Assembly (NCBI GenBank): GCA_900545015.1 | Contig: UQXJ01000040.1 | Span: forward strand, 1 to 12,527 | DNA from: an uncultured Mollicutes bacterium | GTDB taxonomy: Bacteria; Bacillota_I; Bacilli_A; RFN20; CAG-826 | DNA length: 12,527 bases | Direction of reading: 5' to 3' | Shown here: piece after piece, positions 1 through 6,915 of the stretch | How the letters are laid out: every line of letters starts with the position of its first letter | Position numbering within the stretch: position 1 is the stretch's first letter | Program-made: the position numbers and the translations under genes | The notes under the pieces: generated by a model | What the model was told of the DNA's origin: nothing | Database searches by the model: none | Seen by the model: only the letters and a program-made list of their open reading frames with translations

Positions 1-289
1 ATCATAAAGCATGAAAAACAGTGGTTAAAAAGCACGCAACTGCAAAAAAGGATTTATAATTTTTTTAAAATTTTTTAAATTCGATACGTCGTACTTATAT
101 GAAGGAGGTTATTTTCCTTTATATAAATAAAGGTAGGAAAGAAAACCAATAAACTCGGTAATATGTTTTATTCATGCTTTATTACGTGACGGGCTATGAA
201 TTTCTTAAATGTTATATTGATAAGTTGATGGATGTCTATAAATCAATATGTAAAAATGTGTTCCTTAAGACTAAAAAATAAAATCAATT

Positions 290-319
290 TTAAAAAGTCA
301 TTTATATATATTTTATAAT
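290..319 (+). promoter_or_regulatory. Weak candidate promoter for the SipW-type protein gene
   Basis: TTAAAA (290-295) and a perfect TATAAT (314-319) are 18 bp apart. An alternative pair is TTGCTA (319-324) and TACTAT (341-346), 16 bp apart. The surrounding DNA is so AT-rich that both could be chance matches. Either would place the start of transcription at or before the hairpin at 348-378. Confidence 0.25.
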
Positions 320-347
320 TGCTAATTTAATTAATAAAAATACTATG

Positions 348-378
348 AAATAGGTTAGAATACTTTACTAATCTTTTT
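348..378 (+). terminator. Terminator-like hairpin in the leader of the 400-1341 gene
   Basis: GGTTAG (353-358) pairs with CTAATC (368-373) with one G-U pair, around a 9-base loop. A-T pairs extend the stem outward to 348/378 with one mismatch. The outer 3' arm is a run of five T (374-378). The shape resembles an intrinsic terminator, but it sits 22 bases before a start codon. It could end readthrough from upstream or act as an attenuator. The stem is AT-rich and may be fortuitous. Confidence 0.35.
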
Positions 379-399
379 AGTTATGGGAAAATTAACGCG

Positions 400-1341
400 A
401 TGAAAAAAGTTAATTCTAAGTTAAAAAATGTAACGACTAAAATAGCAATGGTTTCAATTATTGTATTTCCGTTGGTTGCTTTAATGCACGCTACATTTGC
501 TTGGTTTTTAGCTCAAAGAAATGTAAATAATGGAATAAATGGAATAGTTGCAACTTTGCCAAATAAGGTAATTGATAAGCTTTATGTATTTCAAGAAAAG
601 AGAACTGAAAATGTTACTAACTATCGCCAATACGACCCTGAAGCTAAAGCTGTTTTTGATGTAAATAAAAATCAGTGGATAGAAGGAGGCAGTATCGAAG
701 ATAAACTAGGGCTTGGCACTTATAGTAATTTATATCCATTTCATTCTTCATTGATGGTTTTAAAAGTGAATGAAAGCGCAACGAGTGAAGATATAAATAA
801 GTTTTCTTTAAACATAGTAACAGGAACAAGCTATGATAAATCACTTGTTTATAGAGATACAAACAGTAATGCTACTATTAATACTAATGGTGGAAGAAAT
901 CTTCTTCAACCTACCGACAATCCACTAAGTTCCATAGTTACTTTTAATTATGCATCAACGCGTACTGAAATACTTGAGACTGACGAATTTGATGGTAAAA
1001 AATTAAATAGCACCTATAGTGATTTTTCTAATAATCTTGATCCCGGAAAATTAATTAATGCCACATTTAAAAACAGTGCATTTTATACAATGAATAAAAA
1101 TAATGATGGCGTAGAAGTTTATTCGGAAAAAATTTCTATAGTTGATCCTAATAGTCAAAATAACCAAAGCATCATTTCTAAAGATACAAAATATTTAGTA
1201 ATCATAGTTGAATATTTTAATGAAGGACTTCAATATATATATTCTTTAAATATTGGTAATCCTAATTTAGAACCTAAACAAGATAATACTGGTGATAATA
1301 CTATCTCATTCATCTGTGATTGGTCTATCGTTGGACAATAA
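400..1341 (+). CDS. Secreted/anchored protein with SipW-type signal sequence (TasA-like candidate)
   Basis: This 313-residue protein starts with a basic stretch (residues 1-14) followed by one hydrophobic segment at about 14-36 that ends in ATFAWF (31-36), then Asn-rich sequence. That pattern resembles the SipW-dependent signal peptides of TasA/camelysin-type proteins of Firmicutes, where removal of the leader releases a beta-sandwich subunit that can form surface fibres. The rest is polar, rich in Asn, Ser and Thr, with predicted strands such as 265-285 and a final strand FICDWSI (305-311) containing the only cysteine (C306). No catalytic motif is visible. The ribosome binding site is poor (GGGA at 385-388, 11 bases from ATG), but the basic N terminus directly before the hydrophobic core supports this start. 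No signal peptidase gene is in the window. The assignment rests on the leader pattern; an ordinary membrane-anchored surface protein is the alternative. Confidence 0.78.
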   Translation: MKKVNSKLKNVTTKIAMVSIIVFPLVALMHATFAWFLAQRNVNNGINGIVATLPNKVIDKLYVFQEKRTENVTNYRQYDPEAKAVFDVNKNQWIEGGSIEDKLGLGTYSNLYPFHSSLMVLKVNESATSEDINKFSLNIVTGTSYDKSLVYRDTNSNATINTNGGRNLLQPTDNPLSSIVTFNYASTRTEILETDEFDGKKLNSTYSDFSNNLDPGKLINATFKNSAFYTMNKNNDGVEVYSEKISIVDPNSQNNQSIISKDTKYLVIIVEYFNEGLQYIYSLNIGNPNLEPKQDNTGDNTISFICDWSIVGQ

Positions 1342-1446
1342 TCTCGATAATTTATTAAATTTTGTAAGCAAAAAGTATCATTTTATATTAACTAATTTAA
1401 TTTTAAAGTTCTTTTAATTTGCTCTTAAATTTCTAAAAGAAAATTA

Positions 1447-1474
1447 AAGACAAAAAACAATAGAGTGATAAAAT
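1447..1474 (+). promoter_or_regulatory. Candidate extended -10 promoter of the lipoprotein gene
   Basis: TG (1466-1467), one base, then TAAAAT (1469-1474) makes an extended -10 element. AAGACA (1447-1452), a 4/6 match to TTGACA, lies 16 bp upstream. Transcription would start near 1481, giving a leader of about 23 bases that contains AAAAGGA (1488-1494), nine bases before ATG 1504. No convincing terminator separates this from the previous gene, so readthrough is also possible. Confidence 0.4.
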
Positions 1475-1503
1475 ATTCTAGTTGTGTAAAAGGAAATAAA
1501 TAT

Positions 1504-3210
1504 ATGAAAAAAATCAAATCTTTAATTTTATTATCAATATTAGGAATATTAACTTCATGCGGAGGAAAAACAGTTAATCCACCTGATAGCAAGACTGATC
1601 CTGATGATACTGATAACCCAAATAAGCCTAACGATCCAATAGTGCTTAAAGATTTTTCTGAGTTAGTAAAAGATTTAAAAACAAGTTTCAATGTTTCTGG
1701 AACAATTAAACTTTATCAAGATGAAGAAGCTGATAATAAATATACATCAACTTTTAATACAAAATTTACTGATGAAACTTATCATTATGATGTAACTACA
1801 GGTACTGAATATGGAGAAGTAAACTATTTCAAAATGTCAACTAAGACAGGAGATTATGCAGGAACCTATTATTTAGATTTAAACAATAAACCTGTATTAG
1901 ACTATACTGATACAACTGATGGAGATCATATGCCTTGGTCTTTTGTTTCAAATCCTTTTAATGATACTACATGTGACCCTGCTTTCTTTACAAAAACTGA
2001 AACTGGAGATTTTTATTTAGATTTTTCTTTAGACAATGGCACAAACGGCTTTAGACAACAAGCAGCAAGAAATTTGGTTAGCAAATTAACCGTTCTTAAT
2101 ATTTCAAGCTATGAATCATTTAATATTAAACTTGATGAAAAGAAAGAAAAAATTGATGAAATTGAATTTAAAACTAAACCTACAACTGATAAAGAAGGAT
2201 ATAGTTTATATTATTTAGTTTCAATGAAGGTTAATTCAGATCAAACTATTGATAATTCTGCTAATAAACTTGAACCATTAAAGCACGAAAAATATCACGA
2301 TACATTGAAGAGTGCATTTGATTACATGTTTAATAATGGATACAGTTTTTCTAGATTTGATAATATAAGTGGAAGTGAAATGCCTGAACTTATTGGATAT
2401 TATAATCCTACAACTGTTTATTACTGCATGCCTAATAATAAAGCAGATTATAGTGGCTTAATTCTTAAAGAAGATGGAGTTCATGAAATCGTTGATGAAA
2501 ATGGAAAATATTATTATGAAGGCGATGTTTTAAGCTATGATGGCGAAAAGGTAATGGATTTAACAAATTATCTCCCATCAAGAGTTGATCCAGTAGAGGG
2601 ATTTACCTATAACGAAAAAGATAAAACTTACATAATGGAAACAACAAATTATGTTTCAGCAGATAGATTCGTTTATTATATTGATCCTTTTATTGATTAT
2701 GATGATGTCGCTTATAAATCAACATTCTCAAAGGTTGAATTAGCACTCAATAGTGAAAATAAAATCTGTTCAATTATTGGCTACACAGAAAGCGGAAGCA
2801 CTTTAGAATATGATTTAGAATACAGCACTAAGAATTTACCTTTTGTGTCAAGCGAATTAACAAAATTTGATAGTTCAAGTTCTATGTTTGGAACTTACGA
2901 AGGAACTTTGAAGCTTGTAGGTACAACTGATAAGGTAGCTAAATTTGATGGAAAGTCTATTACAATTAATATTAAAGAAGTTGCTAATAAATATAGTACT
3001 GAGTATTTAATTATGGTAAATATTCCAGGCGAGTATGATAACTATGCTGGAGTTAACGTTACTTTTAGTAACAATACATTCTATTTTACTGTTGGCGAAG
3101 CTGATTTTGTTCTTAAAAAAGAAGCTGATGGTAAATATACACTAACTATGGAAGATACTAGTAAATATTTAAGCTATTCAGCAGAACTTAAAAAGACATC
3201 TTCAAAATAA
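1504..3210 (+). CDS. Large lipoprotein of unknown function
   Basis: The protein has 568 residues. It begins with a lipoprotein signal peptide: MKK, a hydrophobic core at about 7-16, and the lipobox LTSC (16-19), so C19 should be lipidated and the protein held on the outer face of the membrane. A Pro/Asp/Asn-rich linker follows (about 20-48). The body is rich in Tyr, Asp and Thr and looks mostly beta-stranded. Two stretches, about 50-250 and 265-450, have a similar layout of strands and may be an old internal duplication. A separate beta domain seems to occupy about 460-568. The ATG at 1504 is preferred to an in-frame GTG at 1465, because the ribosome binding site AAAAGGA is correctly spaced and the signal peptide begins exactly here. 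I do not recognise a family. It lacks the features of a sugar-binding lipoprotein of an ABC importer, and no ABC permease is nearby. It probably acts in surface binding or envelope structure. Confidence 0.85.
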   Translation: MKKIKSLILLSILGILTSCGGKTVNPPDSKTDPDDTDNPNKPNDPIVLKDFSELVKDLKTSFNVSGTIKLYQDEEADNKYTSTFNTKFTDETYHYDVTTGTEYGEVNYFKMSTKTGDYAGTYYLDLNNKPVLDYTDTTDGDHMPWSFVSNPFNDTTCDPAFFTKTETGDFYLDFSLDNGTNGFRQQAARNLVSKLTVLNISSYESFNIKLDEKKEKIDEIEFKTKPTTDKEGYSLYYLVSMKVNSDQTIDNSANKLEPLKHEKYHDTLKSAFDYMFNNGYSFSRFDNISGSEMPELIGYYNPTTVYYCMPNNKADYSGLILKEDGVHEIVDENGKYYYEGDVLSYDGEKVMDLTNYLPSRVDPVEGFTYNEKDKTYIMETTNYVSADRFVYYIDPFIDYDDVAYKSTFSKVELALNSENKICSIIGYTESGSTLEYDLEYSTKNLPFVSSELTKFDSSSSMFGTYEGTLKLVGTTDKVAKFDGKSITINIKEVANKYSTEYLIMVNIPGEYDNYAGVNVTFSNNTFYFTVGEADFVLKKEADGKYTLTMEDTSKYLSYSAELKKTSSK

Positions 3211-3224
3211 TTGGTTTTCAAATA

Positions 3225-3251
3225 AAAATCCCTGCAAATTGCAGAGATTTT
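3225..3251. terminator. Bidirectional intrinsic terminator between convergent genes
   Basis: AAAATC (3225-3230) and CTGCA (3232-3236) pair with TGCAG (3240-3244) and GATTTT (3246-3251) around a 3-base loop, with one C/A mismatch. It lies between the stops of the lipoprotein gene (3210) and the SDR gene (3273). The T-run is better for transcripts of the - strand (GATTTTTATTTG when read that way) than for the + strand, but it can serve both genes. Confidence 0.8.
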
Positions 3252-3272
3252 AGATAATTTATTATAGTTCTA

Positions 3273-4046
3273 TTACATTGCCATGTTGCCGCCATCAATT
3301 GGTAAGCAAACGCCAGTAATATAACTTGATTCATCACTTGCGAGGAACATTACTAAGTTAGAAATATCATTAACTGTTCCTGGAGCAACTTTTTGAGCCA
3401 TCATTGATTCAATATTTGATAAGCCAAATTGTGATGCTTTTGCGAATGTTTCTGGTGACATAATTTCTGTTTGAATTCCACCTGGACAAATACAATTACA
3501 TCTAATTCCACTGTTTCTATATTGATAGCCAACGCTCTTTGTTAATCCAACTATAGCGTGTTTTGCCATTGTGTATACAGTTCCAGCTTTGCCACCGCCT
3601 AATCCAGCGATTGAACCAATATTGATAATATTTCCTTTAACTTTATTAGCTAAGAAATATTTACAAGCTTCTCTTGTTGTATAAAATGGTGCATACATAT
3701 CAATAGCAAAAACTTTATTTAACATTTCGTCTGATGCTTCTCCAATTGGTCCAAAATTATCCATTGATCCTGCGTTATTGACTAAAATGTCTAATTTTCC
3801 GAATTGTTTAATTGTATCTAAAACTAAATTTGTTGTGCTTTCTTCATTAGATAAATCAGCGACAAAAGGATTAATTGTTCCACTAAAATTATTATCCTTA
3901 GCAATTTTAGTAATTTCTTCAAGTCTTTCCTTTCTTCTTGCAGCTGCAACAACTGTTGCCCCATTTTTAGCAAGATCGAGAGCGATTTGTCTGCCCATTC
4001 CGCTACTAGCACCAGTGACAATGATCACTTTATTATTGAAATCCAT
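3273..4046 (-). CDS. Short-chain dehydrogenase/reductase (SDR), NAD(P)-dependent
   Basis: This 257-residue protein has the normal length and all hallmarks of a classical SDR oxidoreductase: the cofactor glycine motif TGASSGMG (11-18), the adenine-pocket Asp in ADLS (D64), NNAG (90-93), and the catalytic set S145, Y158 and K162. A PGG turn (188-190) and the C-terminal GGN complete the fold. R37 and R38 after the second strand suggest preference for NADP(H); this is inference. It is cytosolic and should reduce a ketone or oxidise an alcohol, but the substrate cannot be read from the sequence. Sugar or polyol dehydrogenases and 3-oxoacyl-ACP-reductase-like enzymes share this profile. The start at 4046 is chosen over an upstream in-frame ATG at 4073 because AAGGAGGT ends 7 bases before it and the family normally begins just ahead of the first strand. 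It is divergent from the glycosidase cluster, so shared regulation is possible but not shown. Confidence 0.94.
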   Translation of the reverse strand: MDFNNKVIIVTGASSGMGRQIALDLAKNGATVVAAARRKERLEEITKIAKDNNFSGTINPFVADLSNEESTTNLVLDTIKQFGKLDILVNNAGSMDNFGPIGEASDEMLNKVFAIDMYAPFYTTREACKYFLANKVKGNIINIGSIAGLGGGKAGTVYTMAKHAIVGLTKSVGYQYRNSGIRCNCICPGGIQTEIMSPETFAKASQFGLSNIESMMAQKVAPGTVNDISNLVMFLASDESSYITGVCLPIDGGNMAM

Positions 4047-4053
4047 TATTTTT

Positions 4054-4061
4054 ACCTCCTT
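4054..4061 (-). promoter_or_regulatory. Strong ribosome binding site fixing the SDR start
   Basis: Read on the - strand this is AAGGAGGT, a near-perfect anti-Shine-Dalgarno match. It lies 7 bases before ATG 4046. The alternative ATG at 4073 lies upstream of it and has no such site. Confidence 0.85.
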
Positions 4062-4210
4062 AAAGATTATCAATAAGTAGATTTTAGAATAAATAAAGGG
4101 GTAAATAAATATTTAGATTTTTAAAATGTTATGTTCTTGAATGCAACTATGAATAAATTAGATTTTAATAAATTAGTTAAAATGTTAATTAAATTACCAA
4201 TAATAAAGGA

Positions 4211-4228
4211 AACAGTGTGCTTACTGTT
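4211..4228. repeat. Operator-like dyad AACAGT-N6-ACTGTT
   Basis: This is a perfect 6-bp inverted repeat with a 6-base centre, about 115 bases before the -35 region of the GH3 promoter. The half-site AACAGT recurs at 4314-4319, nearer the promoter. The pattern would suit a dimeric regulator, but none is encoded in the window, so the role is inference. Confidence 0.35.
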
Positions 4229-4256
4229 AATAAAGTGGCAATGAACAAATAGAAAT

Positions 4257-4289
4257 ATTGCAAAAATTATTATACATTGCAAAAATAAT
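4257..4289. repeat. Tandem 19-bp-spaced near-repeat
   Basis: ATTGCAAAAATTAT (4257-4270) is followed by ATTGCAAAAATAAT (4276-4289), 13 of 14 bases identical and starting 19 bp apart, slightly under two helical turns. They lie 50-85 bases upstream of the GH3 promoter. The ATTGCAAAAAT core is less trivial than the surrounding A/T runs, but chance cannot be excluded. Confidence 0.35.
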
Positions 4290-4342
4290 TTTATGCTAAT
4301 CGTTTGAGACATAAACAGTTATTTTTGTGGCGTAAGTTTAAA

Positions 4343-4370
4343 TTAAAGTGAACAAAAACTATGATATAAT
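4343..4370 (+). promoter_or_regulatory. Extended -10 promoter of the GH3-GT2 unit
   Basis: TATGATATAAT (4360-4370) is a full extended -10 element (TG, one base, TATAAT). The -35 region is poor (TTAAAG at 4343-4348, 16 bp upstream), as is usual for extended -10 promoters. Transcription would start near 4377, giving a leader of about 57 bases that is T- and A-rich. Confidence 0.65.
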
Positions 4371-4422
4371 TTTTATAATTAATTATAGAAATATTCTTAC
4401 TTATTAATTTTTTGATTTTTTG

Positions 4423-4428
4423 AAAGGA
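4423..4428 (+). promoter_or_regulatory. Ribosome binding site supporting a TTG start for GH3
   Basis: AAAGGA lies 5 bases before TTG 4434, but 20 bases before the first in-frame ATG (4449), which has no site of its own. The spacing therefore favours initiation at TTG. Confidence 0.7.
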
Positions 4429-4433
4429 AATAA

Positions 4434-6893
4434 TTGAAACATTTGCGTATGAAAAACGAAGAAATCATTAAACAAATGACACTAGAAGAAAAAGCTTCTC
4501 TAATGTCAGGAAGAGACTTTTGGACTACAAAAAGCGTTGAAAGATTAGGCATCCCATCTGTGTTTTTAAGTGATGGCCCTCATGGTTTAAGAAAACAAGC
4601 AGCAGCTAGTGATCATCTTGGCTTAAATGCTTCACTTCCTTCAACATGCTTTCCAACAGCTGTTACAATGGCTAATTCATGGAATGAAGAAAATGGAGAA
4701 AAACTTGGAAAAGCATTAGGAGAAGAAGCTTTAGCTTTAAAAGTTAATTTTGTACTTGGACCTGGATTAAATATTAAGAGAAATCCACTTTGTGGTAGAT
4801 GCTTTGAATATTTTAGTGAAGATCCATATCTTGCTGGAAAAATGGCTGCAAGTTATGTTCGTGGAATTCAAAGCAATGGAGTTGCAAGCTGTGTTAAACA
4901 CTTTGCTTGTAATTCTCAAGAAACAAAAAGAATGGTTGTTGATAGTGTACTTGATGAAAGAACGTTACGTGAAATATATTTAACAAACTTTGAAATTGCT
5001 GTTAAAGAAGGAAGACCTCATTCAATTATGTCTTCTTATAATCCAATAAATGGTGAATACGCTAATGAAAATAAACATTTATTAGTTGATATTTTAAGAA
5101 AAGAATGGGGATTTGATGGAATAGTAGTCAGCGATTGGGGCGGAAATAATGATAGAATTAAAGCAATTGAAGCTTTAAGCTCGCTTGAAATGCCTACAAC
5201 TGGTGGCGAAACTGATAGAGATATTGTAAAAGCTGTTAAAGAAGGCAAATTAAAAGAAGAATATTTAGATGAATGTGTTGACTTATTCATTGAAACAATT
5301 AAACAAGTAAATAAACCTTTCGAAGAAAATAAAAAATATGAATTTGATAAAAAACAACATCATGAAATTGCTAAAGAATTAGCTCTTGATAGTGCTGTTC
5401 TTCTTAAAAATGAAAATAATTTATTGCCTTTAAAGAATAACGAAAAAGTTTGTATTATTGGTGATTTTGCTGACACTCCACGTTATCAAGGAGCAGGTAG
5501 TTCAATTGTTAATCCTACACAACTTGATAAACCATTAGATGAAATCAAAAAATACGATTTAAATTTTATTGGCTTTGAAAAAGGATATTCTAGATATGGC
5601 AAAAAGTCTAAAGGCTTAATTAAGAAAGCTTGCAAATTAGCTAAGAAGTCAGACGTAGTGATTTTATATATTGGACTTGATGAAATTACAGAAGCTGAAG
5701 GACTTGATAGAACTAATATTAGTCTTCCACAAAATCAATTAGATTTAATTGATGCTTTATCTAAATTAAATAAGAAGATTGTATGTGTATTAGCATGCGG
5801 AAGTGTTGTTGATTTAAGCTTTGACAACAAAGTCAATGCTTTATTACATATTTATTTATCTGGACAAGCAGGTGCAAGTGCTACATTTGATATTTTAACA
5901 GGAAAAGTTTCACCATCAGGCAAACTAAGTGAAACTATACCTTTGAGTTACAATGACTATCCTACAAAAGGTGATTTCCCTTCAAAGAAACTTACTGCTG
6001 AATATAGAGAAGGAATTTATGTTGGATATAGATTCTTTGATAAGAATAACATCAAAGTAAGATATCCATTTGGCTTTGGCTTATCATATGCAAACTTTAT
6101 TTATAGTGATTTAAAAGTTAGTGAAAATGGAATTACATTAAAAGTTAAAAATGATAGTGATATAAAAGCTAAAGAAGTTGTTGAAATGTATATTGGCATG
6201 CCAGATTCAAGAATTTTTAGAGCAAACAAAGAATTAAAAGGCTTTAAGAAAGTTGAACTCGAACCACATGAAGAAAAAACTATCATGATTCCTTTTGATG
6301 ATAAGACATTTAGATTCTTCAATGTTAAATCTAATAAGTTTGAAGTAGAAGGTGGAAATTATAAAATTTATGTAGGAAGTTCGGTTGAAGATATTAGACT
6401 CTTTGGCGATATCGAAAAAGAAGGCAATATGACAGAAGTTCCTTATAAAGAAGCTGATTTACCTGATTACTATTCAGGAAAAATAGTGAATGTTGATTCA
6501 AAAGAATTCGAATCATTATTAGGCAGACCAATACCAGATGGTAGTTATAAATTTATTAAGAAAAATAGAATTTTAGTACATGACAACACTGTAGTTGCTG
6601 ATCTTAAATATGCTAGAGGTTGGACTGGCAGAGCATTCTCTGGTGCAATTTGCTTTGCTACTTGGTTCCTTAGAAAAATTGGACAAAGAGCATTGTCAAA
6701 TACATTGATTATGGGTGTATGGAATTTACCATTAAGAGGTTTATCTAGATTAACTGGTGGTGCTTTAAGCTATACTCAATTAAACGGGTTAATCACAATG
6801 TTTAATGGACATTTCTTTAAAGGACTACATCAATTTAATCAAGCAAGTAAAGCTAGAAGAAAGTTTGAAAAAGAACAAAAGAAACAAAAATAG
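4434..6893 (+). CDS. Glycoside hydrolase family 3 (beta-glucosidase/xylosidase-like) with C-terminal extension
   Basis: The protein has 819 residues and no signal peptide, so it is cytoplasmic. The first GH3 domain (about 11-290) has SDGPHG (46-51; D47 contacts the sugar), KH (155-156) of the conserved VKHFACN segment and the nucleophile D234 in VVSDWGG. The second GH3 domain (about 315-550) carries EAEGLDR (420-426), where E422 is the expected acid/base, and FGFGLSY (546-552). A fibronectin-III-like domain follows (about 575-655). Both catalytic residues are present, so it should remove terminal beta-linked sugars by retaining hydrolysis; glucose, xylose or another sugar cannot be decided. 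Residues about 690-819 form an extra tail with hydrophobic, amphipathic stretches (732-795) and a basic, charged end. I believe similar tails occur in GH3 enzymes of gut Clostridia, but I know of no defined function. It is the first gene of the carbohydrate cluster; GT2 follows after 22 bases. Confidence 0.94.
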   Translation: MKHLRMKNEEIIKQMTLEEKASLMSGRDFWTTKSVERLGIPSVFLSDGPHGLRKQAAASDHLGLNASLPSTCFPTAVTMANSWNEENGEKLGKALGEEALALKVNFVLGPGLNIKRNPLCGRCFEYFSEDPYLAGKMAASYVRGIQSNGVASCVKHFACNSQETKRMVVDSVLDERTLREIYLTNFEIAVKEGRPHSIMSSYNPINGEYANENKHLLVDILRKEWGFDGIVVSDWGGNNDRIKAIEALSSLEMPTTGGETDRDIVKAVKEGKLKEEYLDECVDLFIETIKQVNKPFEENKKYEFDKKQHHEIAKELALDSAVLLKNENNLLPLKNNEKVCIIGDFADTPRYQGAGSSIVNPTQLDKPLDEIKKYDLNFIGFEKGYSRYGKKSKGLIKKACKLAKKSDVVILYIGLDEITEAEGLDRTNISLPQNQLDLIDALSKLNKKIVCVLACGSVVDLSFDNKVNALLHIYLSGQAGASATFDILTGKVSPSGKLSETIPLSYNDYPTKGDFPSKKLTAEYREGIYVGYRFFDKNNIKVRYPFGFGLSYANFIYSDLKVSENGITLKVKNDSDIKAKEVVEMYIGMPDSRIFRANKELKGFKKVELEPHEEKTIMIPFDDKTFRFFNVKSNKFEVEGGNYKIYVGSSVEDIRLFGDIEKEGNMTEVPYKEADLPDYYSGKIVNVDSKEFESLLGRPIPDGSYKFIKKNRILVHDNTVVADLKYARGWTGRAFSGAICFATWFLRKIGQRALSNTLIMGVWNLPLRGLSRLTGGALSYTQLNGLITMFNGHFFKGLHQFNQASKARRKFEKEQKKQK

Positions 6894-6904
6894 TTAGGAT
6901 TTGC

Positions 6905-6910
6905 GAGGAA
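6905..6910 (+). promoter_or_regulatory. Ribosome binding site fixing the GT2 start
   Basis: GAGGAA lies 5 bases before ATG 6916. The in-frame TTG at 6901 lies upstream of this site and has no support. Confidence 0.7.
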
Positions 6911-6915
6911 AAAAT

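Larger units (their letters stand above)
1..399. other. Gene-poor leader region upstream of the SipW-type protein gene
   Basis: No convincing gene is seen here. From base 1 one + frame is open for 25 codons to a TAA at 76-78; it could be the tail of a gene that starts outside the window, but it is too short to call. A perfect 7-bp hairpin (CCTTTAT, loop ATAA, ATAAAGG) lies at 116-133 without a T-run on either side, so it is not a normal terminator. AAGGAGGT at 102-109 resembles a strong ribosome binding site, but no start codon follows at a suitable distance. A short stretch at about 184-196 (ACGTGACGGGCTA) is richer in G+C than its surroundings, and I could not match it to a riboswitch class. 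The 3' end holds a terminator-like hairpin, listed separately. Confidence 0.6.
4047..4433. other. Divergent intergenic region with repeats, between SDR and GH3 genes
   Basis: This 387-base gap holds no credible gene. Apart from the SDR ribosome binding site and the GH3 promoter, it contains several repeat elements. They are a perfect dyad AACAGT-N6-ACTGTT (4211-4228) with a further AACAGT at 4314-4319, a tandem near-repeat ATTGCAAAAATWAT (4257-4270 and 4276-4289), and an inverted pair TTTATG/CATAAA (4290-4295, 4310-4315). A 9-bp direct repeat, ATAAATTAG (4153-4161 and 4168-4176), is probably low-complexity sequence. No clear promoter for the SDR gene could be chosen on the - strand. Confidence 0.6.

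Noticed and set aside
1..78. Open + frame of 25 codons running in from the window edge, ending TAA at 76-78
   Set aside because: Too short to tell a gene tail from chance openness; the sequence matches no family I know.
116..133. 7-bp perfect hairpin as a terminator
   Set aside because: No T-run follows on either strand.
99..152. 17-codon + frame whose second to fourth codons are AAG GAG GTT
   Set aside because: It has no ribosome binding site of its own, and the AAGGAGGT is inside the frame rather than ahead of it.
174..281. 35-codon + frame (ATG to TAA)
   Set aside because: No ribosome binding site before the ATG and no recognisable family; at most a gene remnant.
1465..1503. Earlier GTG start for the lipoprotein
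   Set aside because: It overlaps the predicted -10 region and would put 13 residues ahead of a typical lipoprotein signal peptide.
3778..4080. 100-codon + frame opposite the SDR gene
   Set aside because: It is antisense to a clear SDR coding region with intact motifs and has no independent support.
4153..4176. ATAAATTAG direct repeat as a tandem array
   Set aside because: Only two copies of A/T-rich sequence; no spacer-repeat pattern as in CRISPR.
4293..4310. Possible CcpA (cre) site around ATCGTTTG
   Set aside because: Only the central bases match; the outer TG and CA positions do not align with the cre consensus.
4121..4312. 63-codon - strand hydrophobic frame in the divergent intergenic region
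   Set aside because: No ribosome binding site precedes its ATG. Its hydrophobic content follows from A/T-rich sequence, and it lies over the repeats.
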